Assembly: GCF_002794255.1 (NCBI RefSeq)
Contig: NZ_PGGW01000040.1
Location: forward strand, 1 to 64,000
Length of the DNA stretch: 64,000 nucleotides
DNA from: Streptomyces carminius
Lineage (GTDB): Bacteria; Actinomycetota; Actinomycetes; Streptomycetales; Streptomycetaceae
Direction: 5' to 3'
Numbering within the stretch: the first letter of the stretch is position 1; each line of letters starts with the position of its first letter. The notes beneath the pieces were generated by a model. That model worked only from the letters and a program-made list of their open reading frames with translations. It searched no databases and was not told the origin of the DNA. Below are positions 17,542-25,959 of the stretch, piece after piece. A program made the translations under genes and the position numbers.

Positions 17542-18483
17542 TCAGAAGCCCAGCCGGTAGGTCTTCTCGAGCATGTCCAGGATCTCCGGGTGGAGTCCCG
17601 TACCACTGCCCTCCGGCCCCTCGGGCCGCGCTCCCAGGCGGTCCGCCCGCCGCTGGAACATCTCCACCAGGTAGCCGCCGTCCCGAGCGGACGCGAAGAA
17701 CTCCTCCGGTTTCCCTGCTCCCTCGTTCCGGCCCCCCTGGTTCCGGTACGCCTCGAGCCATTCCTCCCGGTCGGCCCCGCCATCTCGGGCTTCGAGCGCC
17801 TGGGCACCGACGCGGTCCAGAATGCCCAGGGAGTTTCCGCTCACCAGCGCCGTCCCCTCAGCCTTGTCACTGCCCCCCTCGAAGTCCGTCTTCCCAAGGG
17901 ACTGGAGCCCGTCGGAGACGAGCGCCAGCTGGGAACCGCGCACCATGCGGAACGCCCCGCCGTCCTCGGCGAGGCCCCGGATGAAGTCCGTCAGGGTCGC
18001 CCGGTCCACATCGACGTCGTTCGGCCGTGTCGACAGCCCTCCCTCGGAGAAGTCACCGTGCAGCCCGATGATGTCGTGGACGTCATCGGCGTAGAAAACC
18101 AAGACGCTCGCCATGTTCCGACGGATTTCTTCCGGTATCGCTCCCGGATCGCCCTTGGTGCGGGCGGCATATCCCTTGACGGTCTCCTCAAGAACCCGGA
18201 CCTGCTCGGTCCCGTACTCCGATGTCCTCCCCGGAGGCGTGGCCCCGGGCGGCCGACCGGTCATGGCCGTTTCCAGGGCATCCCCGCACTCGGCCGTCGA
18301 TCCGCTTTCCCCACTGTCTCTCCCCGGCACCAAACTCCAGCAGAAGCTGTTCTGTTCCTTCTGTTGTGCCGCACCGTCATCACGCAGCCAGAGCCATCCG
18401 CCAAGAGTCACGGACGCGAGCAGAACCACCACGCCGGAAACGAGGAGAGCGCGCCGACCGGTCACCCTGGACACCAGTTTCAT
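17542..18483 (-). CDS. Membrane-anchored paralogue of the effector C-terminal domain
   Basis: 313 residues. One N-terminal membrane segment (ALLVSGVVVLLASVTLGGWLWL, about 12-33) is followed by an extracytoplasmic domain. From about residue 68 it aligns clearly with residues ~455-640 of the 755-residue protein encoded just upstream: shared blocks include AMTG, QVRVLE, IPE-IR-NMA, DDVHDIIG, PNDVDV and FIRG-AEDGGAF. The ATG overlaps the stop of that gene by four bases. It has no catalytic motif I recognise. A membrane-held copy of part of an effector might act as an immunity or docking protein, which is inference. Confidence 0.75.
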   Translation of the reverse strand: MKLVSRVTGRRALLVSGVVVLLASVTLGGWLWLRDDGAAQQKEQNSFCWSLVPGRDSGESGSTAECGDALETAMTGRPPGATPPGRTSEYGTEQVRVLEETVKGYAARTKGDPGAIPEEIRRNMASVLVFYADDVHDIIGLHGDFSEGGLSTRPNDVDVDRATLTDFIRGLAEDGGAFRMVRGSQLALVSDGLQSLGKTDFEGGSDKAEGTALVSGNSLGILDRVGAQALEARDGGADREEWLEAYRNQGGRNEGAGKPEEFFASARDGGYLVEMFQRRADRLGARPEGPEGSGTGLHPEILDMLEKTYRLGF

Positions 18484-20747
18484 GAGTTTGTCCCCGTCGA
18501 TCCCTGAGAGTCGTGGATAGCTGCCGAGTATTCATGTTTGGCCATTGCAAGAATAACCCTCTGGAAGCCAAGCCTACCGTCTCCCAGCTCCTCATCGCTC
18601 ATTCCACTCTGCGCCGCCTGTCGCTGAATCATGCTCTCCAACCGAGGGTACCCATCCCTCCGATATTGCTGGATCAACTCTTCCGTGGCCTTATCGCTTA
18701 CCTCATTATTTAGCCCCTCGGCCAACTGGCCGGTGCCAATGTCGACAAGGCGCTGGAGAACGTCACCTACGACGGGAATTCCAGTCACCGGTGCCCCCAG
18801 CGTGTGGTAACTGTAGACTTTGTTCCAATTGTTCTGGGAAATCACGTCGTCTCGGTGTGAGCCGAGGACATCGGCACGTACGTGATCGAGGGCGCCCATG
18901 GTCTGGCCGCTCATCTGGGCCACTCCTTCGGCTTTGGCAGTGCCCCTCCGGAAGTCTTCCTCACGCAGACTACTGACGTCATGCGCGATGATCTCCATCT
19001 GGGAATCATGAATCGTCCGGAAGGCGCCGCCGTCCTCGGCCACTCCACGAATGAAGCGCAGCATGGTCTCCCGGTGAACGTCGACATCGTTAGGCTGTGT
19101 CGACAATTCCTTGGAAGAGAAATTCCCGTCCTTGCCGATGATGTCGTGGACATCGTTCGGGTAGTAGGCGAGGGCGTTCGCCATGTTCTGGCGGATGTTC
19201 TCGGGAATGGCGCTCTTGTCGACGGCGGCGATATCGGCGTAAGAAGTCACCACCTGCTCCAGGACACGCACCTGGGCCTCGGTGTGGTGTGTGGGGTCCT
19301 TCTTGTTGCCGTTCTCGTCGGTGGTGACGGGCTCCTCGCCGGGGACCTGGCCGGTCATGGCCGCCTCCAGGGCCGCCCCGAAGCCGGTGCGGCTGTCGGT
19401 GTCCTCGGTGTCCGGGCGGCTCACCTCGACGTTGCCGTGGATCTCGGCGTTGTCGACGATGTTCCAGTCCCGCTCTTTCTGGAGGTAGTCCAGACGGTCT
19501 CCACCGAGCTTGGAGGCGGGGTCGAAGTAGGCGGTGGCGGCGTCGGGGCTCTTGCTCATGATGCCCAGGACGCCGTCGTAGGGGTCGTTGGCGAACCAGC
19601 CGCCCCGCTCGCCCGCGTATCCCCGGTTCAGGTCCCAGATGTCGGGATCGCCGCCCTTGGCCGGGTCCTCGGCGGCGCGGATGTCGTCGGCCAGGTCGTG
19701 CAGGAACTCGGGGTCGTAGCCGTCGCCGTTCTGCATCAGGGTGACCATGGCCTGGTAGCCGCGGACCTGCTGACCGCCGTACTCCCCGCCGACGACCTCG
19801 GCGTCGTACTTCTCGACGCCGGCCTTCCTCAGCTCCTCGCGCCACTGGCCGTAGAACTTCCTGTCGCCGGCCTCGTCCTTGTCGTCGACGGTCGTGGCGG
19901 TGGCGACCACGTTGGCCAGATGCCGGTCCAGGCCCTGGTAGTGCTTCTTCTGGCCGGGCTCGTCGTAGTACGCGCGGTCGGTCAGCTCGTTGTGCATCCG
20001 GATGACGCCGTCGGGGCCGCCCACTGAGGTGACGAAGGTGCGGCTGAACTCCGTGTCGGCCTCGTTCGCCCGCATCAGGGAGGCGAGCTCTTCCCGTTCC
20101 GCCCCGGAGAGCTTCCCGCCGTTCCTGATCTTCTCGTACAGCTCCCCCGCACGGACGGCGTTCGCCTCGCCCGCGTCCCCCTTGAGCGCCGGGTTGAAGC
20201 CGTCCGCCAGCCCTCTGCCCCCGTCGTCGGGGTTGGCCATGAGAGCTCTGCGGAAGTTCTCGTCGGCGTCCTGGACGTCTCTGACCGCGTTGCGGATCGC
20301 GTTCGTCCAGGACTCCTCCAGCTCCCCGCGGGCCAGCTGGTCGCGGCGGTAGAACTCCGCCCTCTCCTCGTCCATCCTGCCGAGGTTCAGCGTGCAGCGA
20401 CCGGAGTGGGGGTCGACGTCCATGTACGCCTCGACGGCCTCGTCCCGTTTGCCGATGACCGCGTCGCGCCGGTCGGTGAGCGTGCGGTGTGCCTCCTCCA
20501 GCAGCGCCCCGACGGCCCTGGCCTCGTCGCGTGCCCCGGCGTACTCCTCCAGCGTGGTCTGCGCCTGGCTCTTGTAGGCCAGCACCGACTCACCTCGCCA
20601 ACTGTCGGCCTCCACCGCTGCCTTGACGTGGTCGCGGTAGTCGTCGTGCAGTTCCCCGAAGCGCTTCCCCATCTTCTTCCAGGCGGACGCCGCCTTGGCG
20701 AGGCCCGACAGGTCGGTGCTGAGGATCGTCTCGTAGTCGACCGCCAT
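18480..20747 (-). CDS. Large WXG100-type effector-like protein
   Basis: 755 residues with no signal peptide or membrane segment. The N-terminal about 100 residues are helical and WXG100-like (LAKAASAWKKMGKRFGELHDDY, VEADSWRGESVLAYKSQA), as in type VII secretion substrates. A middle region (about 180-440) contains WDLNRGYAGERGGWF and SPDAATAYFDP. The C-terminal region (about 455-640) is the domain duplicated in the next gene. It resembles long actinobacterial proteins annotated only as DUF or hypothetical. It is probably exported or surface-associated; a toxin role is possible but no toxin motif is visible. Base composition drops near its 3' end (18490-18720). Confidence 0.75.
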   Translation of the reverse strand: MAVDYETILSTDLSGLAKAASAWKKMGKRFGELHDDYRDHVKAAVEADSWRGESVLAYKSQAQTTLEEYAGARDEARAVGALLEEAHRTLTDRRDAVIGKRDEAVEAYMDVDPHSGRCTLNLGRMDEERAEFYRRDQLARGELEESWTNAIRNAVRDVQDADENFRRALMANPDDGGRGLADGFNPALKGDAGEANAVRAGELYEKIRNGGKLSGAEREELASLMRANEADTEFSRTFVTSVGGPDGVIRMHNELTDRAYYDEPGQKKHYQGLDRHLANVVATATTVDDKDEAGDRKFYGQWREELRKAGVEKYDAEVVGGEYGGQQVRGYQAMVTLMQNGDGYDPEFLHDLADDIRAAEDPAKGGDPDIWDLNRGYAGERGGWFANDPYDGVLGIMSKSPDAATAYFDPASKLGGDRLDYLQKERDWNIVDNAEIHGNVEVSRPDTEDTDSRTGFGAALEAAMTGQVPGEEPVTTDENGNKKDPTHHTEAQVRVLEQVVTSYADIAAVDKSAIPENIRQNMANALAYYPNDVHDIIGKDGNFSSKELSTQPNDVDVHRETMLRFIRGVAEDGGAFRTIHDSQMEIIAHDVSSLREEDFRRGTAKAEGVAQMSGQTMGALDHVRADVLGSHRDDVISQNNWNKVYSYHTLGAPVTGIPVVGDVLQRLVDIGTGQLAEGLNNEVSDKATEELIQQYRRDGYPRLESMIQRQAAQSGMSDEELGDGRLGFQRVILAMAKHEYSAAIHDSQGSTGTNS

Positions 20748-20775
20748 CCTGCTCCCCCCCTTCCTCGGAGATCCG

Positions 20776-21288
20776 TCAGAAGTCCGCGATGGGACTCTTC
20801 GCCGCCGGACGGCCGGTGCCCGGGCCCGGTGTGGGCCCGGGGCTGGGCACGTAGTCCAGCAGGGCGCTGCGGTAGAGGGGCGAGGTGCCGTCGAAGGAGG
20901 CGGCCGTGTCGCTCTCGTTGTCCTGGAAGAAGGTGTTGGCCTGCCGCAGCCCGGTGAGTTCGGCCTCCAGTCGGCCGGTCAGCCGTTTGGCGTTGCGCTG
21001 CCACCTGCCCATCCGGTGGGAGAGCCCTTTCTGCACGCCCCAGCCGCTCAGCTTGCCCACCGTGCAGGCGGTGGCGTTCGAACCCCCCGCGACCGTCTCG
21101 CTGTCGCCGTCGGCGATGACCCCCGCCTTCGTGGTCCCCGGCCCGAGATGCTCCTCGATGTAGGCGGCGGCCTTCTTCTTCTGCGCCTCGGAGTGCGACA
21201 GATCCCCGTCCCGCAACGGTGGCGCGCTGTGCGGTCCAGGCAATTCGTTCAGACGCGTGCTCGTGGACTGCCGGTCCTCGAAGGACAC
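20776..21288 (-). CDS. Small secretion-associated hypothetical protein
   Basis: 170 residues from a GTG at 21288 (GGGGAAACAC upstream). The first half is polar (AQKKKAAAYIEEHLGPGTTKAG), the middle contains KGLSHRMGRWQRNAKRLTGRLEAELTGLRQANTFF, a helical stretch that could pair with a WXG100 domain, and the tail is Pro-rich (VPSPGPTPGPGTG). It is first in the three-gene operon and ends 28 bp before the large protein. A partner or chaperone role is a guess from position. Confidence 0.65.
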   Translation of the reverse strand: MSFEDRQSTSTRLNELPGPHSAPPLRDGDLSHSEAQKKKAAAYIEEHLGPGTTKAGVIADGDSETVAGGSNATACTVGKLSGWGVQKGLSHRMGRWQRNAKRLTGRLEAELTGLRQANTFFQDNESDTAASFDGTSPLYRSALLDYVPSPGPTPGPGTGRPAAKSPIADF

Positions 21289-21465
21289 GTGTTTCCCCCA
21301 CTCACTCTTCGGATCGTCGGTGCTGCCGGGGCCGTCCGCCCGCCTCCCGTGCCCCGCCCCGCTCTCCTGCGGAGGAGACAGGATGAACCCACGCGGTCAC
21401 TGTGAGTTTCCAGAGGGAGTGTAGTGGTCACCGGTTGCGGAAGCCCGGGCGGGACGGCGCCGTGC

Positions 21466-21726
21466 CTACCGCCGCCGGCCGCGCTGCTCGTCCCGGCGGC
21501 GGCGCAGGCGGTTGACGGTGACCGGGTCGTGGGCGAGGGCGCGCGGATCGTCCAGCAGGGCGTTGAGGAGCTGGTAGTAGCGGGTCGGCGAGATGCCCAG
21601 CCGCTCGCGTATCGCCCGCTCCTTGGCGCCGGGGCCGGGCCAGCCGTGCCGCTCGACGGCGAGCACGGCCTGGTCCTGCTCGGACAGGCCGCCGTCCTCG
21701 CGCGGCTGCTCGCTACCGGTGCTCAC
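21466..21726 (-). CDS. DUF3263 domain protein
   Basis: 86 residues: LSEQDQAVLAVERHGWPGPG and KERAIRERLGISPTRYYQLLNALLDDP are diagnostic of DUF3263, a small helix-turn-helix-like family. The tail RRRDEQRGRRR lies inside the right 33-bp repeat, with a TAG stop. A second copy of this tail, ending in TGA, is 4 kb away next to otsB, so the gene 3' end marks the insertion point of the island. Confidence 0.85.
   Translation of the reverse strand: MSTGSEQPREDGGLSEQDQAVLAVERHGWPGPGAKERAIRERLGISPTRYYQLLNALLDDPRALAHDPVTVNRLRRRRDEQRGRRR
21468..21500 (+). repeat. Right 33-bp direct repeat (attR-like)
   Basis: Identical to 17485-17517 over all 33 positions; flanking bases differ on both sides. It covers the end of the DUF3263 gene. 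Confidence 0.9.
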
Positions 21727-21927
21727 CCCTCCAACCTACTGCCGCCCCCGGACACCGCATCCCGGGCCGTACGGCGCCCGCCCGGGCCGCGCCGCACCGC
21801 GTATCGCTTCGGCAGCGCTCCTTCTGCCCCGCAGGTCAGGACTGCTGTGCACATGTCTGTACCCAGTGCCCGGAGAACCGCCGGAGAACCGTCCGAAGAA
21901 CGCCCCCCGCTTCCGAGGAGCCCCCGC

Positions 21928-22287
21928 ATGACCGCCGCCGAGCAGTCCCGTACCGCAGCCGAGATCGCCACCCGGCCCAGCAGCCGGCGGCGGGCGGCCG
22001 AGGCGTGGACCGAGGCGTATCCGGCGGGGGAGTACCGGCACGGCCCGGTCGCGATCGCCGGTCCGCACCGCGTGGTCCGGGCGCTGGGTTCCCTGTCGGA
22101 GGGGTTGTCCGGCGGCATCGCCGCGGCAAGCGGCACTCCGCTGGCGGAGTCGGACTGCGCGGACACCGGCGAGGGCACCCTGGACCCGATGGCCGACCTG
22201 GTTCGCGTGCAGCGCCTGGCGGTGGCCGTGGCCGAGTCCCGCGGCGCCGACCCGGGCCACCCCCGCAACCTCACCCGCGGCGTGATC
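21928..22287 (+). pseudogene. SIS-domain sugar isomerase, internally deleted
   Basis: The frame begins as the SIS-family proteins of this Streptomyces locus do (MTAAEQSRTAAEIATRP, with GAGGAG upstream), then jumps at about residue 20 to their C-terminal region: AEAWTEAYPAGEYRHGP, LDPMADLVRVQRLAVAVAESRG, and RNLTRGVI. The two sugar-phosphate-binding cores between are missing, roughly 200 codons, while the frame is kept. The usual stop after the final Ile is also lost. The intact enzyme would act on amino-sugar phosphates beside nagK and nagA. The remnant cannot be active. Confidence 0.75.
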
Positions 22288-23033
22288 CCGCGCTGGCGCG
22301 CGGCGCCGGGCCCCGGTCCCCCGCTGGTGTCCGCGAGGCGCGCCACCGGCCTCCGCGGCGGGCCGGGCCGGGCCGGAAGACGCTCCCCGCATGACGCGGC
22401 TCACTCCTCGGCGCGTGCCGTGCCGGGCACCTCGTGCCGGCCGGAGGGACGCCGCGCACGTGGACAGAGGATGGCCGCGGCCGGCACCGGCCGCGGCGGT
22501 TCCCGCTGCTTCGGCGGCCGGCCGAGCGGCTCGTACCGCCCCACCGGGACGAAAGTGCGGGAAGCGCCCCGAGGACGGCGTCCCCTCGTCCGGAATTCGC
22601 CCAGGAACATTTCGCGGGCTTCCACAACAGCGCGCCTTCCTGGATCCTCGTCTTCCAGGAGGGGGCTTTCGAGCTGCCCGGGATCACCATGTTCGTCTGG
22701 CGTCGTGTCAACGGGAGGAGCTGGTTCACGGACCATCGCGCGGGCAGTCTCCGACAGCTGCGGTAGCGATGTCGGCACAGCTCCGGCCGACATCACGGAG
22801 ATACCCGAATGTCCGGCAGCAGAGGCTCTGGTGACGATTTTCGGCCGATTGTGGACCAATCCGGTCCGGCTCCCGCCGCGCGGCTTCCACGCGTACGGCG
22901 GACAACCGTGAAAGCGCCGTTGGTACCGACACTCCCGGCACGTCCGGGAAGAGATCCCCGGCCCGGACGTGCCGCGGCCCTCGGGGGGAGAGCACCACAC
23001 CTGACTTCATGCGACCTCGACAGGAGGACCGCC
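22288..23033. other. Non-coding stretch before the nucleoside cluster
   Basis: About 745 bp. Two overlapping short ORFs look slightly protein-like around 22590-22766 (plus strand, SWILVFQEGAFELPG) but have no start signal or family; they may be debris. A 12-bp perfect stem (GGCACGTCCGGG 22937-22948 / CCCGGACGTGCC 22962-22973) lies about 60 bases before queD and could end incoming transcription or sit in the queD leader. Confidence 0.45.
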
Positions 23034-23396
23034 GTGCTGTCCATCACGAAGGAGTTCCACTTCTCGGCCAGTCACCGACTGGACCATCTCCCGCAGGGAC
23101 ACCCGTGCGGCCGGCTCCACGGCCACAACTACGTGGTCGAGCTGGAGCTGGGCGCGCACCCGGACGAACTGACCCGGCCCGGCTTCGTACGGGACTACGG
23201 GGAACTGGCGATCTTCCGCAAATGGCTCGACGACACGGTGGACCACCGGCACCTCAACGACGTGCTGCCGGACCGCAACCCGTCCGCCGAGCACCTCGCC
23301 ATGTGGATCTACGGCATGTGGAAGGAGGAGTTTCCCCAGTTGATCGCCGTGCGGGTGTCCGAGACACCCAAGACCTGGGCGACCTACCGCCCCTGA
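23034..23396 (+). CDS. queD: 6-carboxytetrahydropterin synthase (QueD)
   Basis: 120 residues of the PTPS/QueD family. It converts dihydroneopterin triphosphate to 6-carboxytetrahydropterin. The zinc-binding His are in FHFSASHRL and LHGHNYVVELEL, the catalytic Cys in GHPCGRLHGHNY, and the C-terminal Glu in RVSETPKTWA. The GTG at 23034 follows AGGAGG. It opens the 7-deazapurine operon: the product goes to QueE. In the tubercidin and toyocamycin clusters a QueD homologue has the same place. Confidence 0.92.
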   Translation: MLSITKEFHFSASHRLDHLPQGHPCGRLHGHNYVVELELGAHPDELTRPGFVRDYGELAIFRKWLDDTVDHRHLNDVLPDRNPSAEHLAMWIYGMWKEEFPQLIAVRVSETPKTWATYRP

Positions 23397-23465
23397 CGAC
23401 CCGGCGACGGGAACGGGAGACAACGGCGACCCCACCCCGCCCGGGGTGGAAGAGGAGGTGGTGTG

Positions 23466-24189
23466 ATGGCGGTTCCGATGCTCGTGGTCAACGAGATATT
23501 CGGACCCACCTGAGGCCGTACAGGGTGAGGGACCTTCCACCGGAAGGTCGTGCGCGTTCCTGCGGCTGGGCGGCTGCAATCTGACCTGCCGCTGGTGCGA
23601 CACCCCGTACACCTGGGACTGGAAGGGCGTCTCCGACACCGGAGTGGCCTACCGTCCGGCCGACGAGCTGCACCCGCTCGCACCGGACGAGGTGACCGGG
23701 AGACTACTGGAGTTCGGCGTCGGCCTGATCGTCGTCTCCGGCGGAGAACCGCTGAGCCAGCAGGACCGGATTCTGCCCGTGGTACGCGCACTGCGCGACC
23801 GGGGCATCACGGTCGAGTTCGAGACAAACGGAACGCTGGTGCCGGACGAAGCGCTCGTCGCGACGCGGGCACGGTTCAACGTGTCCCCGAAACTGGCTCA
23901 CTCCGGTGTCGCGGAGGAACGCAGGATCGTGCCCGGAGCACTGGAGGCCTTCGCCTCGACGCCCGGGACCGTGTTCAAGTTCGTCTGCGCGGAAGCCTCC
24001 GACCTGGACGAGGTGGACGCCTTGGTCGAACGGTTCGGCCTGGAGAACGTGTGGATCATGCCGAGGGGACAGAGCCCCGAGGAGATCGAGTCCACCCTCC
24101 GCGCACTCGCCGACGGCGTAGTCGCACGCAAATGGAATCTGTCCGGAAGGCTGCACGTCAACGTGTGGGGAAGCAGACGGGGAGTCTGA
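23466..24189 (+). pseudogene. queE: 7-carboxy-7-deazaguanine synthase (QueE), frame interrupted
   Basis: Radical-SAM enzyme that makes 7-carboxy-7-deazaguanine. Translation from the ATG at 23466 (AGGAGG upstream) reads MAVPMLVVNEIFGPT and stops at TGA 23511. The rest lies one frame on: VQGEGPSTG, then CNLTCRWC (CX3CX2C cluster) and ENVWIMPRG to 24189. Removing TGAGGCC (23511-23517) would join FGPT to VQGEGP, the family sequence. No ATG, GTG or TTG lies upstream of the Cys motif in the second frame; the first GTG is at 23644, after it. So either the gene is dead, recoded, or the base calls are wrong. It is coupled to folE by TGATG. Confidence 0.75.
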
Positions 24190-24788
24190 TGACCAGCAGT
24201 ATCGAAGTACTCGGTGAGAGCCTGCCCATGGAGCACGGCGCCAAGGGCACCGATCCGCTGGAGACACTGGCCCGGCAGTTACTCGTGGAGATCGGCGAGG
24301 ACCCGGACCGCGAGGGACTGCGGGACACCCCCGCACGCTACGCGCGCTGGTGGCGGGAGTTCACGCAGTACGAGCCGGGTTCGGTCGAAGCGGTCTTCGA
24401 GACCGCGGCGACCGGCAGCCTGGTCGCCGTGTCCGGCATCGACGTGTGGTCGCTGTGCGAGCACCACCTGCTGCCGTTCTCCTGCCGGATAGCCATCGGC
24501 TACCTGCCCGGAAAGAAGATGCTGGGGCTGAGCAAGTTCGCGCGGATCGCACATCTGCACGCCCACCGCCTGCAGTCCCAGGAACAGCTCACACACGACA
24601 TCGCCGACGATGTCGAGCGGCTGACCGGATCACCTGACGTGGCGGTGATCGGTCAGGGGAAGCACCTGTGCATGGCCATGCGCGGTGTCCGCACACCCGC
24701 CACCATGACCACCGCCATGTGGCGGGGCGGCCTGCGGGAGAGTTCACTCCGGGCCGAACTGCTGGCCCTGACCGGCGGCACCCCCTGA
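24189..24788 (+). CDS. folE: GTP cyclohydrolase I (cluster copy)
   Basis: 199 residues. It converts GTP to dihydroneopterin triphosphate, the entry step to 7-deazapurines. Zinc ligands appear in SLCEHHLLPFSC and KHLCMAMRGV; GYLPGKKMLGLSKFARI and EQLTHDIADDVE are typical. Streptomyces has a housekeeping folE near ftsH, so this second copy is dedicated to the cluster. The ATG overlaps the queE stop (TGATG). Confidence 0.93.
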   Translation: MTSSIEVLGESLPMEHGAKGTDPLETLARQLLVEIGEDPDREGLRDTPARYARWWREFTQYEPGSVEAVFETAATGSLVAVSGIDVWSLCEHHLLPFSCRIAIGYLPGKKMLGLSKFARIAHLHAHRLQSQEQLTHDIADDVERLTGSPDVAVIGQGKHLCMAMRGVRTPATMTTAMWRGGLRESSLRAELLALTGGTP

Positions 24789-24801
24789 AGGAGGGCGGAC
24801 C

Positions 24802-25959
24802 ATGCGTGTATCCGAGCCGCTGCGCACGGGGCTGAGCTTCGATGACGTCCTGCTCGTACCGCAGCGCACGTCCCTGACCAGTCGGCGGCACGCCGACACC
24901 ACGACGCGGCTGCTCCCCGGGGTGCGGCTGCGGCTTCCCCTCGTCTCCGCCAACACCCAGTGGTGCACGGGCGACCGGATGGCCGCCGCCATGGCCCGCC
25001 ACGGTGGCATGGGCTTCCTGCACCGGATGCAGACCGTCGCTCAGCAGGTCGCCCAGCTCGACGCGGTCAAGGCCGTCCGCCCCTCGCCGGACGACGCCGA
25101 CCGGGCGACTCTCGCGGCGGACGGACGGCTGTTCGTGGGCGCGGCGGTCGGCGTCACCGGGGACTGGCGGGAGCGCGCCGAGCAGTTGGCCGCGCATGCC
25201 GTGGACCTCCTCCTCGTCGACGTCGCCCACGGCCACAGCGACCGGGTCGTCACGGCGCTGGCGGAGCTGCGCAAGGCCCTGCCCGAACTGCCCCTGGTCG
25301 CCGGGAACGTGGCGACCCCCGAGGGCGTCCGCGACCTGGCCGAGGCCGGAGCGGACGTGGTGAAGGTGGGCATCGGCCCCGGAGGGGTGTGCACCACCCG
25401 GCTGGTCGCCGGGACCGGGGTGCCCCAGCTCACCGCGGTCATGGACTGCGCGGCCGCCGCCGACGACGCGGGCGTGCGGATCATCGCCGACGGCGGGATC
25501 AGGCAGTCGGGCGACATCGCCAAGTGCCTCGCGGCCGGCGCGCACGCCGTGATGCTCGGTTCCGCGCTCGCGGGCGCGGACGAGAGCGCCGCGACCCCCG
25601 TGACCAAGGACGGCCGCTCCTACCGGGTCAGCAACGGTTTCGTGTCACTGGGCATGGAGTTGACGCTGCGCAGGGCGGCCGGCGAGAGGATCAGCAGGGC
25701 GGAGGTCGACGACTACGTACCGGAGGGCGTGGAGGTCACGTTCCCGGCGTCCGGGCCGCTCCCCAGGACACTGCGCCGACTCGTCGGCGGCGTGCAGTCC
25801 GCGATGAGCTACTCGGGAGCACCCGACCTCGCGGCCTTCCGGGAGAGGGCCGAGTTCATCAGGGTCACCGGCGCGGGACGGGCGGAGAACCTCCCGCACG
25901 CCCGGGAGCGCTCGGAGCAGATAGACATCGACCACGTCGCGCAGGCGGTACGGGAATGA
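24802..25959 (+). CDS. GMP reductase/IMPDH-family enzyme, TubD-like
   Basis: 385 residues, a TIM barrel without the CBS pair of IMP dehydrogenase. The catalytic loop GIGPGGVCTTRLVAGTGVPQ with its Cys is intact, as are LSFDDVLLVPQRTSLTSR and IADGGIRQSGDIAKCLAAGA. In the tubercidin pathway TubD, an NADPH-dependent reductase, reductively deaminates the 7-deazaguanine nucleotide. This is its positional and family counterpart, also like toyocamycin ToyE. AGGAGG precedes the ATG. It overlaps the phosphoribosyltransferase gene by ATGA. Confidence 0.85.
   Translation: MRVSEPLRTGLSFDDVLLVPQRTSLTSRRHADTTTRLLPGVRLRLPLVSANTQWCTGDRMAAAMARHGGMGFLHRMQTVAQQVAQLDAVKAVRPSPDDADRATLAADGRLFVGAAVGVTGDWRERAEQLAAHAVDLLLVDVAHGHSDRVVTALAELRKALPELPLVAGNVATPEGVRDLAEAGADVVKVGIGPGGVCTTRLVAGTGVPQLTAVMDCAAAADDAGVRIIADGGIRQSGDIAKCLAAGAHAVMLGSALAGADESAATPVTKDGRSYRVSNGFVSLGMELTLRRAAGERISRAEVDDYVPEGVEVTFPASGPLPRTLRRLVGGVQSAMSYSGAPDLAAFRERAEFIRVTGAGRAENLPHARERSEQIDIDHVAQAVRE

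Larger units (their letters stand above)
17485..21500. mobile_element. Genomic island bounded by identical 33-bp direct repeats
   Basis: The 33-bp sequence at 17485-17517 recurs exactly at 21468-21500. At the right it is the last codons of the DUF3263 gene (RRDEQRGRRR) plus one base of its stop; at the left the same codons end in an in-frame TGA. Recombination between the repeats would remove 3983 bp and put DUF3263 directly upstream of otsB, about 60 bp apart. The interior holds three genes of one effector-like system and no integrase. This is the pattern of att-site integration into a gene 3' end; a simple local duplication is the alternative. Confidence 0.7.

Noticed and set aside
22434..22766. 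110-residue ORF between the SIS remnant and queD
   Set aside because: Only its last 55 residues look protein-like and the opposite strand is equally open; no support for a gene.
22937..22973. preQ1 riboswitch ahead of queD
   Set aside because: The hairpin is a plain 12-bp stem. I see no preQ1 aptamer features such as the A-rich tail and conserved pseudoknot loop.
23034..24788. Queuosine tRNA modification operon
   Set aside because: QueC, QueF, Tgt and QueA are missing, and the following PRTase, UbiD and Nudix genes fit nucleoside synthesis instead.
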